Shown here: positions 12,298 through 23,756 of the stretch, piece by piece
Layout: each line of letters starts with the position of its first letter
Position numbering within the stretch: position 1 is the stretch's first letter
From: Rhynchospora pubera
Lineage: Eukaryota > Streptophyta > Magnoliopsida > Poales > Cyperaceae
Reading direction: 5' to 3'
Assembly (NCBI GenBank): GCA_028095005.1
Contig: CM051459.1
Span: forward strand, 314,962,513 to 315,026,512
Length of the DNA: 64,000 nucleotides
The notes under the pieces: model-generated
Told to the model about the DNA's origin: nothing
Database searches by the model: none
The model's input: only the letters and a program-made list of their open reading frames with translations
Made by a program: the position numbers and the translations under genes

Positions 12298-13834
12298 CTC
12301 TCCTCTGGAAAATTTTTATTAAAGACATTAATATTCTCGATATTATTAAAAATGACAAAGCGTTAATTTTTATTTTAAGAATAGCACACCTATAACGACA
12401 CTGACATTACTGCTATAGCAGTGCCTTAAAAACAAAAAAAATACTTCTCTTTTTTGTTTTGCGCCGACTGAATTTTTTTCCCTTTTTTCGGTTTTTTTTT
12501 GCTTTTATTTTTTTTTGAGTTTTTTAATATTTTTATTATATTTTAATAAATTGTATAATATATAGTGTTCTAAATACGTGCCATGTCATGTAGTGTCGTG
12601 TCAACACGTCATGTTCGGATCATTTGTCGTGCTATTAATGTTCTTTTATCGTGCGTGTCGTGTCGTGTCAAACACTATCGTGTTGACACGAACTTCTTTT
12701 TTTATCGTGTCGTGTCATGCTTAGTGGTGAGAAGAGATAACATGACACGCATTCTGGCATGACACGACTGACACGATCGTATCGTGTCGTGTTAGTCGTG
12801 TCAAATCGTATCAGATTATTTTATTATTTTTTTAGATTAAAAAATTATTAAAAATTTAAAAGTAAGCGAAAAACTACTATACGTCATAATTTATTACTTA
12901 ATTAAGTTTAAATTTTTATTAATATTTTCATAAAAAATAATAATTAGATTAGAACAATATTGTGATTTAAATGATGGTAAATAATATGATGTAGTATTAC
13001 AAATTGAAATTAAATTATTAATTTTGCTTAAATAATCCACATTAATAATTAAATTTGTGTTGAGGTGTCGTGTTGCGTGTGGAATCGTGTTGTGTTGCAT
13101 GTCGAATCGTGTCTTGTTGAATCGTGTCAAACTTTCTAATGTCCCAACACAACACAAAATGTGTCGTGTCAATTTTATATTCGTATCGTGTCGTATCGTG
13201 TCATTTTGAAGAACACGAATTTAATTATTAATGTTGATTATTTAAGCAAAATTAATAATTTAATTTCAATTTATAATACTACATCATATTATTTACCATC
13301 TTTTAAATCATAATATTGTTCTAATCTAATTATTATTTTTTATGAAAAATATTAATAAAAAGTTTTAACTTAATCAAATAATTTATTATGACGTTCAGTA
13401 ATTTTTCGCTTACTTTTAATTTTTTAATTTAAAAATAATAAAATAATCTGATACGATTTAACACGACTAACATGACACGCACGATTGAAGAACACTAATG
13501 ACACAACAAATGATTCGAACATGACGTGTTCGACACGGCACGTATTTAGAACACTATATATTATACAATTTATTAAAATGTAAAAATATTAAAAAACACA
13601 AAAATAAAAGTAAAAGAAAAAAACGAAAAAAGGAAAAAAGTAATCAGCCGGCACAAAAAAAAAGTCCTATAGCGGCACTACTATTGCCGCTATAGGCAAA
13701 TTCTTTTTTGTTTTTAAGGCACTGTAACATTGCCGCTATAGCTGTGCTATTTTTAAAAAAAATATTAAGATTTTATAATTTTTAATAATGTTGAGGGTAT
13801 TTTTTGTCTTTCATAAAAATTTTCCCTCTCCTCT
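12298..13834. mobile_element. Foldback MULE-type element with 9-bp target-site duplication
   Basis: The element is 12307-13825 (1,519 bp). It starts GGAAAATTTTTATTAAAGAC and ends with the imperfect complement. CTCTCCTCT flanks it perfectly at 12298-12306 and 13826-13834. A 9-bp duplication with long terminal inverted repeats is the Mutator-like signature. The arms are about 700 bp, with 'gccgctatag' blocks near both ends and AT-rich inner arms. A central ~160-bp loop and adjacent arms are rich in the short repeat CGTGTCGTGTC. There is no transposase, so it is non-autonomous. The target repeat is a simple CT string, which slightly weakens it, but it abuts the inverted-repeat ends exactly. Confidence 0.85.
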
Positions 13835-13889
13835 CGTTTAACCGGAACCGCAACATCTTTTTGTTAGAGGACAAGAAACCAAATCTCTT

Positions 13890-14251
13890 TCATTTTTTTT
13901 CAGTGAATTCGGCTAATGGTTTAATTAAAGGTAGAGAAGTTGCACGCACCATAAATTTCCTATTCTCGTGTTTGATCTTCTTTGCAATTGTCTGGTACTC
14001 AATCTCATCCAGTATGTCCTCTGCTTCATCATAAGTATTCTTGAGCCTTTGAAGCCATACCTTGAGCCGGGGCATGCCAATGGCGGTCTCTGCTGATCAC
14101 AAGACGCGGAAGGTAAATGTCCACGAGATCTTTCACCTCGCTTGGCACATCCATTCTGGACATAGGAAAAGCCCTTATGGATGAGCTTTTTCATAGCAGG
14201 AGAAGCAATCACCCGAAGGCCTGCAACCGCAAGCGATTCAGCAATTGCCAT
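13890..14251 (-). pseudogene. CC-NLR resistance-gene N-terminus, truncated and frameshifted
   Basis: From an ATG at 14251 the minus strand encodes MAIAESLAVAGLRVIASPAM and about 30 residues of an Rx-type coiled-coil N-terminus. The frame is then lost. In another frame, from 14075, it resumes with LKVWLQRLKNTYDEAEDILD, the coiled-coil helix with its EDILDE motif typical of CNL (RGA-type) immune receptors. No NB-ARC domain (P-loop, GLPL, MHD) or LRR follows. The fragment ends near the MULE-type element at 13,834, which may mark the break. It cannot make a receptor. Confidence 0.8.
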
Positions 14252-14432
14252 TTTTCTGAAATTATTTACGCAGATTTGTTAAGAGTAAGAATTAGAGATT
14301 TTTGCAAATTATGAGATAAATAGATAAAAAAGACAATACTACACGGGTTTGATCAGAAATTTAGCGTTGTAGCGGCGCTAATGGTATCGTTTGATAGATG
14401 TCTAGCTGTGTCTGGCTTATGGCATATTTAAT

Positions 14433-14588
14433 GGGCCGTTTGGATCGCTTAGGAATAAGAGAAATAGTCTATTTTTAGGCGAAAAATATTAAAAAGTGTG
14501 TAACATTGTGAAGAGTTTGGATAGTTAGGAATAAATTTCCGTCTAGAAAGATACTATTTCTCTTATTCTTAAGCGATCCAAATGACCC
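14433..14588. mobile_element. ~156-bp MITE with ~35-bp terminal inverted repeats
   Basis: The left end 'gggccgtttggatcgcttag' and the right end (complement 'gggtcatttggatcgcttaa') pair over about 35 bases with few mismatches. The ends resemble hAT-type MITEs (GGGCCGTTTGG), but I could not confirm an 8-bp target duplication. Confidence 0.65.
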
Positions 14589-14589
14589 C

Positions 14590-14620
14590 ATCTATAATCT
14601 ATAATCTATAATCTATAGTA
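14590..14620. repeat. Short tandem repeat (ATCTATA)n
   Basis: About four 7-bp units of ATCTATA directly follow the MITE. Confidence 0.7.
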
Positions 14621-14859
14621 TAATATAATCTGCGTGAATTTTTTGTGCGGATTTTAAAGCAAAACACACGCTAAAACACCGAAAACAGATCCTATCCGTT
14701 GCTTTTTTTTTAAAAAAGTTTTTAATCTATGCCGTTTATCCTATTCGTTGCGTAGCTTCGATTTCTTCCCCATGTTTAACTTATCATTTACTGCCTCGGC
14801 GCTTCTTCAGTTTTTTTCTTTTAATTCTCAATTTTTCTTCTTAATTCTTCATTTCCTCA

Positions 14860-15850
14860 TTTTGTTTCTCGTGGAGACAACAAGAGCAGTGGGATAGAGT
14901 CATAGAGAAAGAACTAGCGATGGAAGAAGCGAAAGGAAGGGACACGGAGGAAGCATGCCTCCAGTAGACCCGACTACAGTTCCTCAGCAATTGTTTCTCC
15001 GAGCTTTTTGCTCCAGTGTCGACCTCACCGCCATCCAGCCCAACATCAAGGCTGACGTCAAGGATTCCCTCTCCTCTCTATTCCATCTCCACTGTCGATC
15101 AAATCTTACTCAACCGCTGCTTACCCATTTCTAATTTCACGCCTCAGTCATCCACTTTCCAATCCCAACAGCGGTCATCTCTCCGTCTGTAACTCCGCCA
15201 ATCACGTTCCAATCCCAAACTCCAGTACTCTTTCTCTCTTTCTCTTTCCTTCTCTCTCTATCGCTCTATTCTTATATTAATTTTGAGAAACAATCAATAT
15301 GAACCAATATTTGTGAAATTGCAGGAGGAAGGTATACAAACTGTTGCTGATTAGTAAGTCTGTAGATTCAGAAAAACAGATTTTTTGAGTCGTTAATTAT
15401 TTTTAGCATTAGTCATGATATTGTGCTCAGTTTAGTTATCAACACCTACAATTTAACTTGAATTAATACAGTTATATATCTGAGAACTCTTTAATCAGTT
15501 TGAATTAAAAATAATGATTTCATTGGTGCATGTTGAAATCCTTCTTAGCACATGCATGCCTTAGTTTACAATGGTGAATTGCTGGATATTTAACAAGTGT
15601 TGTGAGCATAAGGAACCAAAGATTTCAGAAACCGATTTAGTTATTATACCAGATTTAACAAGTAATCATGGTAGACCTTGATGACTGTCGTGATGCATTT
15701 TCTACAAAATTAAACTCCTATTTTCAAATGTTATTTATTCTTCTTATGTTCAGTGATTTTTTTTATAATTTTACATATTTTGACTTAGAGGTGGGTGTTC
15801 AAGATCATGGGCTTCATGTTAGTGACACTACAACTGTTGTCAGGTACAAT
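14860..15850 (+). other. Exon-like debris of an unrecognised gene
   Basis: At 14,954-15,120 a frame without stops reads through LFLRAFCSSVDLTAIQPNIK. A short open stretch near 15,790-15,844 (GVQDHGLHVSDTTTVV) ends at a GT donor-like site (CAG|GTACAA). The pieces are not joined by a convincing gene model and I do not recognise a family. It could be the first exons of a gene truncated by the retrotransposon that starts near 16,135, or captured gene sequence. Confidence 0.25.
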
Positions 15851-17930
15851 TTTTCTTGCCTCGCCATTCATGTGTTTATTTATCTAATTTGATTGTTTAA
15901 TTATTTTTCTTGTTTGCGTTCTTTTTTATTTGTATAATATTTCCTTTTAATCACAGATATTTTTATTGGATTTGAAGTCTATTAGAAATTAGGGGCTTAT
16001 AAGCAATGTTATAAATATGAACATTGAAAAAATTAGAGTATGATAAAAAATAATAAACTATGTATTTGAGCTATATATAATATTTTTTCGATAAATAGTG
16101 CTATTGTTATAAGCGATAACAAGAAATGGATATGTGTTTGACCCTAAAAATTGCCGCGATATGTTGCTGTGAAATCAAACCCGTAATTCAAGAAATAAGC
16201 GAATTGACACAAGGAAATGCAAGAAATCCATTCAGGGATGTATGGAATGAGATATATGGGAATTCATGATCAAAATATAATACCATGGGTTCGTAACAGA
16301 TTGCAGAATCATGTCTTAACAAAATTTTATTTTTATTAATGAAATTCTTATTTTGTTAATAATATAAAATTTTATTAATACAAAGCCCATCGGAAATGTC
16401 GGCCCAATCAAAACAGATGTCCCATTCAAAATTCAGAAAATAGGGAAAGGCCCATGACAGCCCATTCCAATTATGGCCCATTTTCCCCTTCTATTTTCTA
16501 AGTAGGACCCACTGTCAGACCCCCCTCCCTTCCTTCGTGCACACAGATTGGATCTGCAGCGAAGCTGCATCACTTCCCCTCTTTTCTGGGATTCAAATTC
16601 CGCACAAGCAACGCGCCAATGGCCTGACGAGCGGGTCCCACCTGTCAATCTCCATCATATAAGCCCATCAAATTGCAACGGGTTCAACAGGAGGCATCGA
16701 ACCCAGACCGTACGATCAAATGCCACGTTGACTGCCTGGACCCATTCGATTGCAACCCCACATGTCAGAAGGCCATAGCGCCTTATCAATTTTGCTAATT
16801 CCTGCCTTAATTGGCTGTTAGCTTATAGAACTGGAGTCAGACAACTGTGGCCCACTTGACCGAATGGTTATACATCAATTCATCCCTCTCTCCGACAATT
16901 GGACCCCATCTATCGGAGTATGAACTACCATGGCGGAAGCCACTAGCCTATTGGTTGCCTTCAATGAAACTCTCCTACTCTCTGTCCCTGAATTAATTTG
17001 GCCACACGCAAACACGAAAGGATAGGGAAACGCCCCTATTTCTCTCCTGACAAGTAAACCCCACACGCATTTCTTTCCCCAAAAGTCAACACTGAAATGT
17101 GGGCCCCACTTGTCAAACACTCAATTGTTATTCAGGTGGCATCCTTTGATTAAAACACGAGCTATTATGTTCTTCCTCATTACATCATGAGCAAGCTAGC
17201 ATTATGAGTGGCGCCCCTTTTGATCATACCTCACTCATCAGATCCTTATGAATAATGAAAGACAAAACCATGGGACCCACTTGTCATGGAATGATGATGT
17301 CCACCATCAATGCAAATGAGAATAGACGACGGCGAGGGGCAACAGATGAGTGATTCCATGAGTGATTTTGGTGGTGACCTTTAAATTACAAACCAAGTGT
17401 GACACAAAGTGCCATGATGACTGTGTACTGAAGTGTTGAACACACAAAATGGGTAAAAAAAAAGGAAGGGGGAAAAGTGTTTCCTTTGAACAAAGGGGAT
17501 GCTTTGTTACCATTACCACTGCAGGATCTTAACAGAGAATGGTGTAAGGGCTTAATTGAGAAGAGAGTAAGTATTGCAACAAACAAATCATAGGTCTTGC
17601 AAAGAAGAGGGGGGGAGAGAGAGAGTAAAAATGTGAATCACACTAGTCTACCTTTGTTAACAATTCCAGTGCAGCCGACAGAAAAGAGAATCAATGCCAC
17701 TGATTTAAGAATAACTAGTGAGTTAAGGATGTTGGACAACAACTGAACTGAAATCAAACGCCAGAAATGAAAAATTTGAATGAGGCAAAAAAAAAGATAA
17801 AGGAATGAGGAGTAGTTGCCTTGTTGGTGGGGGCAGTAAATGCCACAGTGGCAGCTGCTGTGAAAAGTCCAACATACCCCCAGGGGCATTTCTGTCCATT
17901 GAATGTGCTACAGGATCCATGCTATCTTTT

Positions 17931-17940
17931 CTATATAAGA
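17931..17940 (+). promoter_or_regulatory. TATA box of the element 1 LTR promoter
   Basis: The TATA-like 'ctatataaga' is followed about 30 bases on by an A/G-rich then pyrimidine-rich start region. Placement about 1.8 kb into the LTR matches the TATA positions in the other two LTRs (about 34,818, and minus strand about 48,750). Confidence 0.5.
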
Positions 17941-18437
17941 AGCATCATACCCTCCCAAAAAGAGAAGAGAGAGAGAACACAGAGAGAGATATACACCCTT
18001 TTTTCAATCCTCTTCAGTCCATACACACTGTCTCCATCTTCCACAAGAGAAAAAATACACACTGCTTGTACACTGCTCATGTGTTGAGCAAACACTGTGA
18101 GTAAGAGAGAAATAGAGAAGAATGTTGTTAGGCTAGTAAAGAAGAGTATTGTGCCACTGCCAAAAAAAGAAGAATGTAAGTTCTAGGGGTCTTGGCTCTT
18201 TGTACATAGAGCTCAAGGCCGTGTGAATGTACTTATGTATAAAGTATACATGTTATTGTTCTTCTCCTCTTCTTTTCCTTTTTTCCTTCACTTTCTTTGT
18301 TGGTCTTGTTTGCTATTTCCCTTTTTCTTCATCTCTTGCACTATAAACAAATAAAACTTAATGAGATAAAAGCAAAATATAAATAAAAAAAACACAACAT
18401 ATCATTGGATGTAATCAAACGAGCAGGTACCCCCCCC

Positions 18438-18640
18438 ATCCAGGGAGAGAATAAGCTCCCTGGATTGAAGTTCATTTGAAGCCACCTAAGAGAGAGAATA
18501 AGCTCTCTGAGGCACACCATTTGAAGACATCTCAGAGAGGGAATAAGCTCTCTGAGGTATGCCTTGTGAACACCATCCAGGGAGAGAATAAGCTCCCTGG
18601 AATGAAGCCCTTTTTGAGTGAGAATAAGCACTCAAAAGGG
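18438..18640 (+). ncRNA. Array of five hairpins with invariant AGAATAAG loop
   Basis: Five hairpins lie in the transcribed leader of the LTR, about 500 bases after the TATA. (1) 18438-18465, stem ATCCAGGGAG with exact complement. (2) 18485-18512, stem CCTAAGAGAG with one mismatch. (3) 18529-18558, stem ATCTCAGAGAG with one G-T pair. (4) 18576-18601, stem TCCAGGGAG. (5) 18609-18640, stem CCTTTTTGAGTG. The loop is AGAATAAG in four and GGAATAAG in the third. Centres are 47, 45, 45 and 36 bases apart, and spacers share 'catttgaag'-like sequence. Stem sequences change on both sides together, which implies selection on the fold (RNA, or DNA cruciform). I do not recognise this array. Its function is unknown. 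Confidence 0.85.
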
Positions 18641-20869
18641 TATTCCCTCATCAACCCTGTCGACCCCCTTGCCTCACCACTATACACATTGCTAAACCTC
18701 TCTTTTGCCTTGCTAAAACCTGCCCATCCAGATGACATGCTGTTGGGTTTGTGTTGATTCTTGACCACTCAAAAACAAGCCTCAACCATACTCATACACT
18801 GCCTTACAATTGCAAACAAACCTCAGCCAACTCCTCTCTTGTCTTGTCAGAACCAAGCCATACAAATCGTCATGCTACCTAACTTTTGCCAGCCCATGAT
18901 CATCTAAGACAAAGCTCAACCATGTCTATGTGCTGCCTATTTCATAACTGTCACTAAACCTCATCCATGACTCCATCAGAGCCGTTCTGCACATGACCAA
19001 TCAGACCCCATGGCATTTCCACAAACATCCCTCTTAATCCTTGTTAACCAATCCTTAGCCTATCAAAATTTGCCACTGCCCCATTTATGCCAACTAAACC
19101 AAGAGACTCTATTGTTCAAACCATTATGGCCTAGAACAGTCATTCTCCCTTTAATCCCAAACTGATCAATACATATGTTGTTACCATACCAAATTAAAAT
19201 CATACCTTGATGAAATCCCACGCTGAGGAACCTCAATCCTGAAATTGATGACATAAAGACCTCCTTGAACCTCTTAATATGCTTGAAAGTCTGCCAATTC
19301 ATTCCCTGTATCATCAGAAGGCTGTGCATTGACCCATTCGCATGTCAAGTCTTGGTAAAAGTAAAACACCGAACCAATAGCCCTTATTCCTTGAATCAAT
19401 CCCATGCCAAGCATTCAGGAAGTGTCACTATGCTACAAGGTTGTCCAATTTGGGGTCGGCATCACTAGAAAAATGTAATTACCACACAACCCCTTTGAAA
19501 CCCTAGCCCAAAAAGGATTGCTGATCACGGCGGAGGGAGACCCTTTATGCCCGAAAATTGGGTCCCATTGTCTCGCGATATCATCGTCACATCATACAAT
19601 ACCTCACTGACACCTTTCGCTTGCTGGATCACCTTAATCGGGGTAGCCATGGCAGGACAGTGACAAACGACTCGGGAAAGAGAAGAAGAAGAAAGACGAA
19701 GACGTCCCATTATGTCTGAAATTTGAGTAAACTCGGTGTAAGGGAGGACAAACACAGACAATGGGCCCCACGAGTCAAAAGAATCGCAGGCCTACAATGA
19801 ACATGGTTCACGGAGTAACCGAGTCGTTTTAACGAATCCCGTCCCATTTTCTCTGATTTTATATGGCACTTACGTGTAGCGAGTCGTTGACAGACGACGA
19901 AAACCAACCACCTGTCGCCACCTGTCTCCCTGATTAAGTGGCACAAAAAGACCTGACCCCCCATCTGCGCTGACTTGGCCCAATAATACCCTGACACGTG
20001 TCCATATCTGATGAGCTGGACCAATCATATTGCTAGAAACCTTTGAAAATCCATAGAAAATCAACCGTGACTCAGAAAAATACAAATCCAATTTCTATGG
20101 AATCAGAAAATTATGAGGAATTTAATCCTGATCTAAATCACGCCGAAACCAGTTCAGAACAATTATAAAGGAAAATCCAAAATCTAACCAACCAGGGATT
20201 GCCACGTCATTTCCAAGATTATTCTGAAACCCAGAAAACTTCCAAAACCCACCGAAAATCCTCGAAAACCCAGAAAAACACGAGGAAAATCCTAATAAGC
20301 TCAGAAAATTACAAGAAATTTAGTCCTGCTGAAATCATGATCGAAATCAGGACCAAACCATTTTTAACCTTTTAAACGGTCAACCACAACTTGCCATCTT
20401 AGCAGAAACCTTGAAAAAAACCATTAAAAATCACAGAAAACTCAGAAAACTACATGGAGAATTCCTGTGAACCCAGAAAAATGTGAGGAACCCAACAGTA
20501 TCAAGGATTATTGCTGAAACCCAACAGATGACATACTTGGTACCACAGCCACACCGAGACCATTGCCAAAACCAGGAAACCACACACTCCAAACCTTTCA
20601 GAGTAAACCGATAAAAGGGATGGACAATACTCTAATGTCGAACCAAAACTCAAAATCCAGTAAAGCCAATAAACCAATCCCTAAAGAGATCCAGCAGGGC
20701 GAAAACCCTGAATTGTCTGAGCAGGACCGGATCGGGTAAAACTCTGAAACTCCATGACCAACTCTGATGACCACCAAAACCCAAAAGAATTAAGTTCAAT
20801 GTTGAGAACCCGATTAGGGACTCAAAATCCCTTTTCATAAAATATGAATAACCCAATTCCAACAGAAAC

Positions 20870-21185
20870 AACCCTGTACCCCGGTAGACCCAGAGCCTGA
20901 CGAGGCCAGAACCCATCAACCGAGGAACAGACCAAATCGACAAGGTGCACCAATCAACCAAAACCCCAACACTGGAATATCCAGACCAAAAATGAATAGT
21001 CTTGTACCACGAGTAACCCAGATCCTGACAAGACTGGCACCCTATTACCCGAGGAACAGACAAACCAAGGCTCACCAAAACAAAGGGATAAACCCAAAAC
21101 CAACACCAAAACAACACTGAACCCCGGAGAAACCAAGTCCTGACAAGATTGGAACCAAACAACCGAGGAACAGTCCTACCCAACC
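20870..21185 (+). repeat. Tandem repeats, ~120-bp units, in the element 1 leader
   Basis: Three diverged copies contain 'cctgacaagactgg' and 'accgaggaacag' blocks, near 20,878, 21,007 and 21,120. A second, looser repeat field with 'acccagaaaa' phrases lies at 20,080-20,520. Confidence 0.6.
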
Positions 21186-22199
21186 TAGCGGAAACCTAAA
21201 CAAACAATCTCTGGTCGTAAACGAAAAATGTAGAATTGAGACTACACACACATACTGATCGTATTTCGCCAATGCGGTCAAGTGACCTCAATCTGAGAGC
21301 AACCAACAAGAAAGCTAAGGCCAACATTTCATTTGGGAAGATGAAATCAGAAACGATGTAAAGTTAAATTCTGAGCATCCAAGCCAAAACCTTTCGACCC
21401 TGGTTACCCGAATTGCCAGTGAATTCGATTTGGATAACCACCCGACTAAAAGGAGCATTAAACCGGCCGTTTGGGATGACTTGAGGAACCATTTCAGACA
21501 CCATAAACCCTGGCTATTTAAGCAGCAAGACTCGGATAGTTTTGCGATAGGGACAAGATCCACCCAACAACCCCTGATATTCAAAAACTATAATTGAATA
21601 GACCCGCAACAGGGATATCCCAAGGGAATAACTCAGGAGCTCTTCTTAAAAGCTCCAACACACCAATTTCCGTCTTTCAGCACCATAACCTGATGGACCA
21701 CATTTCAAGACTCTGGCGCTCAACCAAACATATCAACCAATCTCGGGTAGCTACATGAGTCCCCTCCTCAGAGACAAGCCTCAAACTGACCTCATGAGAT
21801 AATTCGGATATGTCATGACCCATGAACCAATCTCAGGAGACAATTTGAACAAGTCACTAGCCCCCTCCCGATCCTGGCGTCCGGCCAAACATATAATCCA
21901 GTTCCGGATGACTACTTGAATCCCCCTTCTAAATATGAACTTCATATCGCCCTCATGAAAGCAGCTTGGGAAATCTGCGACCACCAAGTTGTCGGTAGGA
22001 GACGATTTGAACAGTCAACACCCAAATCATAATGCTCTTAAGGCTGGTCAGATCAACGAAGAATTTGATCTGGGGAGCCGCCCCTCGCGCATAATCGAGA
22101 TTCAGTATAGAACAAGCCAAGGCACGTGCTGAATCCTCAGAACATCAATACGCCAAGGCCCGATGTTTCAAACCAACTTGACATCCTAGCCAGAAACCA

Positions 22200-22320
22200 G
22201 GAACCAAGTTACCGACATCTGACTGGCAATCAGATGGACCTTTCCAATGACTCGATTAATCACCGAGTCATCTACCCTCTAACTAGACCCACTTGGCTGG
22301 CAACCAGGTGCATACTGCAT
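22200..22320 (+). other. Hairpins with TGGCAA-type loops in the element 1 LTR
   Basis: Within 'acatctgactggcaatcaga' near 22,215 the arms CATCTG and CAGATG pair around a TGGCAA-containing loop. Next GACTCG and CGAGTC pair around ATTAATCAC. Then CACTTGG pairs imperfectly with CCAGGTG around CTGGCAA. The same loop is used by the hairpin array in the solo LTR at 36,029-37,068. Confidence 0.6.
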
Positions 22321-23363
22321 TTTTCTCCACCTCAATTCCAAGCATCACGCTCGTATCTCTGACGGGCGGCTAACTCTGCATCATACTGGCATCCACCCCA
22401 AATTTTCGATTGGCAACCGAAGTGCTTACCGACGACGTCAAGGCACATCAACTCTCAGTGGGAGTCAGACCATGATATCTTGATCAAGTGATCAAGATGT
22501 CTGCCATATACTCTATGCCAACGGATGAGTATAACCTCGATGTGCGAGACTGCCAGAGTGGTTCTGTCTCAAGCGTCACCCGCGCACCTCAATAACGCCC
22601 TCTACAGTCAGGCGTTAGACTGTTATCAGGAACAATAATCAGGGACATGATGATAACAGATAGAGTGGTCGATATTACCATCGCCGACTGGTATCGAGTC
22701 ATTCACCCGTTCTCAGGAAAACGTCCAACCCAAAATTCCCAAAAACTAGCCTTAAAGCCAAACACGTTGAACTTTTTCCCCTGAAGCTCAGACCTGAATA
22801 GGGTCTCTGCAAAATCTCTCCAAGTCATCAGAATCCAAACAGGAGCCTAACTCAGGCTCCTTGTATCTTCAAATCCCAAATTCCTCATAGTTTCCTCATA
22901 TTATCAACCAAAGTGGCAAGAACCCAAATTCCTCATACCAGAACCCGGAAATCGGGATAACTTCCAGTAATCAAGGATTCGAGCCAAATAGAGAACACCA
23001 GGCCAACATCAATTGAAGGGCATCGAGCCGAAACCTCTGCAAAGGCAACAACCCAACATCTACCAAGGCAACTTCAAAACCAAGGGCATGGAACCAACTG
23101 TCCTGCGATCAAATCCATTGATATGTCAGAAAACAACAAAAAAAGAGGAATAACCCTAAAAAAAAAAAAAGAAGAATAACCCCAAAACAAAAAAAACAAA
23201 AAAACCTCAAAACACCAAAAATAGAGCAAGTCTATAGCCCCCCCCCCCCGTAAACGCTAATTGTGTTATACAATTCCCTAGCTGTTTAAAGACATAGAAT
23301 CCACCGATATCCCTTTGAGTTTCCAGATCTAGAGGTTCTCTCGACCATGTCAGAGGTAATTAA

Positions 23364-23385
23364 CAGTAGGGGCTTGCGCCTACTG
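23364..23385 (+). promoter_or_regulatory. Conserved LTR-end hairpin (CAGTAGG stem)
   Basis: CAGTAGG pairs with CCTACTG around GGCTTGCG, preceded by GAGGTAATTAA. The same block occurs at 37,880-37,901 and, with paired substitutions, on the minus strand at 45,527-45,548 and 63,324-63,345. It lies 200-230 bases before the LTR end in each. Confidence 0.7.
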
Positions 23386-23595
23386 GAATAACTGACGAAC
23401 CCCCCAAATAATAAACTCTCGTGGGAAGCATTAAGGCCGTACAGTTGTCTCACTCGTAAAGGAGACAGCCGTATCGTGACCTTAAGGCCCGCGAGAGGTA
23501 TCTGATCCGTATGCTTTTTCCGCCCTCAGTCCGCCATAAACGGACACCGTCACCCATCAACACCGGGAGGGCGCCGAAAGGTGCGAGACAGGTTC

Positions 23596-23613
23596 TGGCA
23601 CGCCCGGTGGGAC
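23596..23613 (+). other. Primer-binding site of element 1
   Basis: TGGCACGCCCGGTGGGAC starts 5 bases after the LTR end, with the TGG needed to pair with a tRNA CCA end. The identical 18-mer serves element 2 (minus strand 63,114-63,131). The tRNA identity was not established. Confidence 0.75.
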
Positions 23614-23686
23614 GGTTTTCTCCTCTCATCTGGAAACTCTTAGTTTTTTTTTACCCCCATTGACAGCCACCGTGCGTCCCCGTCTA

Positions 23687-23756
23687 GCAAAGGTGCGAGG
23701 CAGGTTCTGGCACGCCCGGTGGGACAGTTTTCACCTCTCATCTGGGAAACTCAGCT
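23687..23756 (+). repeat. Second copy of LTR end plus primer-binding site
   Basis: The block from the LTR end through 'cctctcatctgg' is repeated 112 bases downstream. It includes a perfect second primer-binding site at 23708-23725. The LTR-end copy reads GTGCGAGGCA, one base different from GTGCGAGACA. Confidence 0.85.

Larger units (their letters stand above)
16135..23590 (+). repeat. Element 1 5' LTR (~7.5 kb, left boundary tentative)
   Basis: The right end is firm: GTGCGAGACA at 23581-23590, 5 bases before the primer-binding site, as in element 2. The left end is inferred from TGTTTGACCCTAAAAATTGC, which resembles the starts of the other two giant LTRs here (TGTTTACCTCGAATTTTTGC and TGTTGAACCCTAAAAT). 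A U3-like part has repeated 'CCCAC(C/T)TGTCA' motifs and GGCCCA boxes, then TATA near 17,932, then a 5.6-kb leader full of local repeats. It may hide a nested insertion, since the other two LTRs are about 5 kb. Confidence 0.6.

Noticed and set aside
12580..13560. CGTGTCG repeats as a promoter or telomere-like array
   Set aside because: They sit inside the foldback element and are best explained as part of it.
14860..15850. A functional host gene
   Set aside because: Only isolated open stretches and isolated splice-like sites; no continuous model and no recognised family.
18438..18640. CRISPR-like array (short repeats with spacers)
   Set aside because: Plant nuclear context, repeats are not identical, spacing is irregular, and there are no cas genes.
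18341..18757. Overlapping ORFs on both strands across the hairpin array with repeated peptide phrases
   Set aside because: The peptide repetition is a by-product of the DNA repeats. No start context, homologue or conserved frame was seen, and the paired stems explain the pattern better.
20650..21183. 177-codon minus-strand ORF
   Set aside because: It lies in tandem repeats of an LTR leader with biased composition; no domain recognised.
23231..23260. C homopolymer as a G-quadruplex signal
   Set aside because: A single C run without the spaced runs of a quadruplex; also error-prone in assembly.
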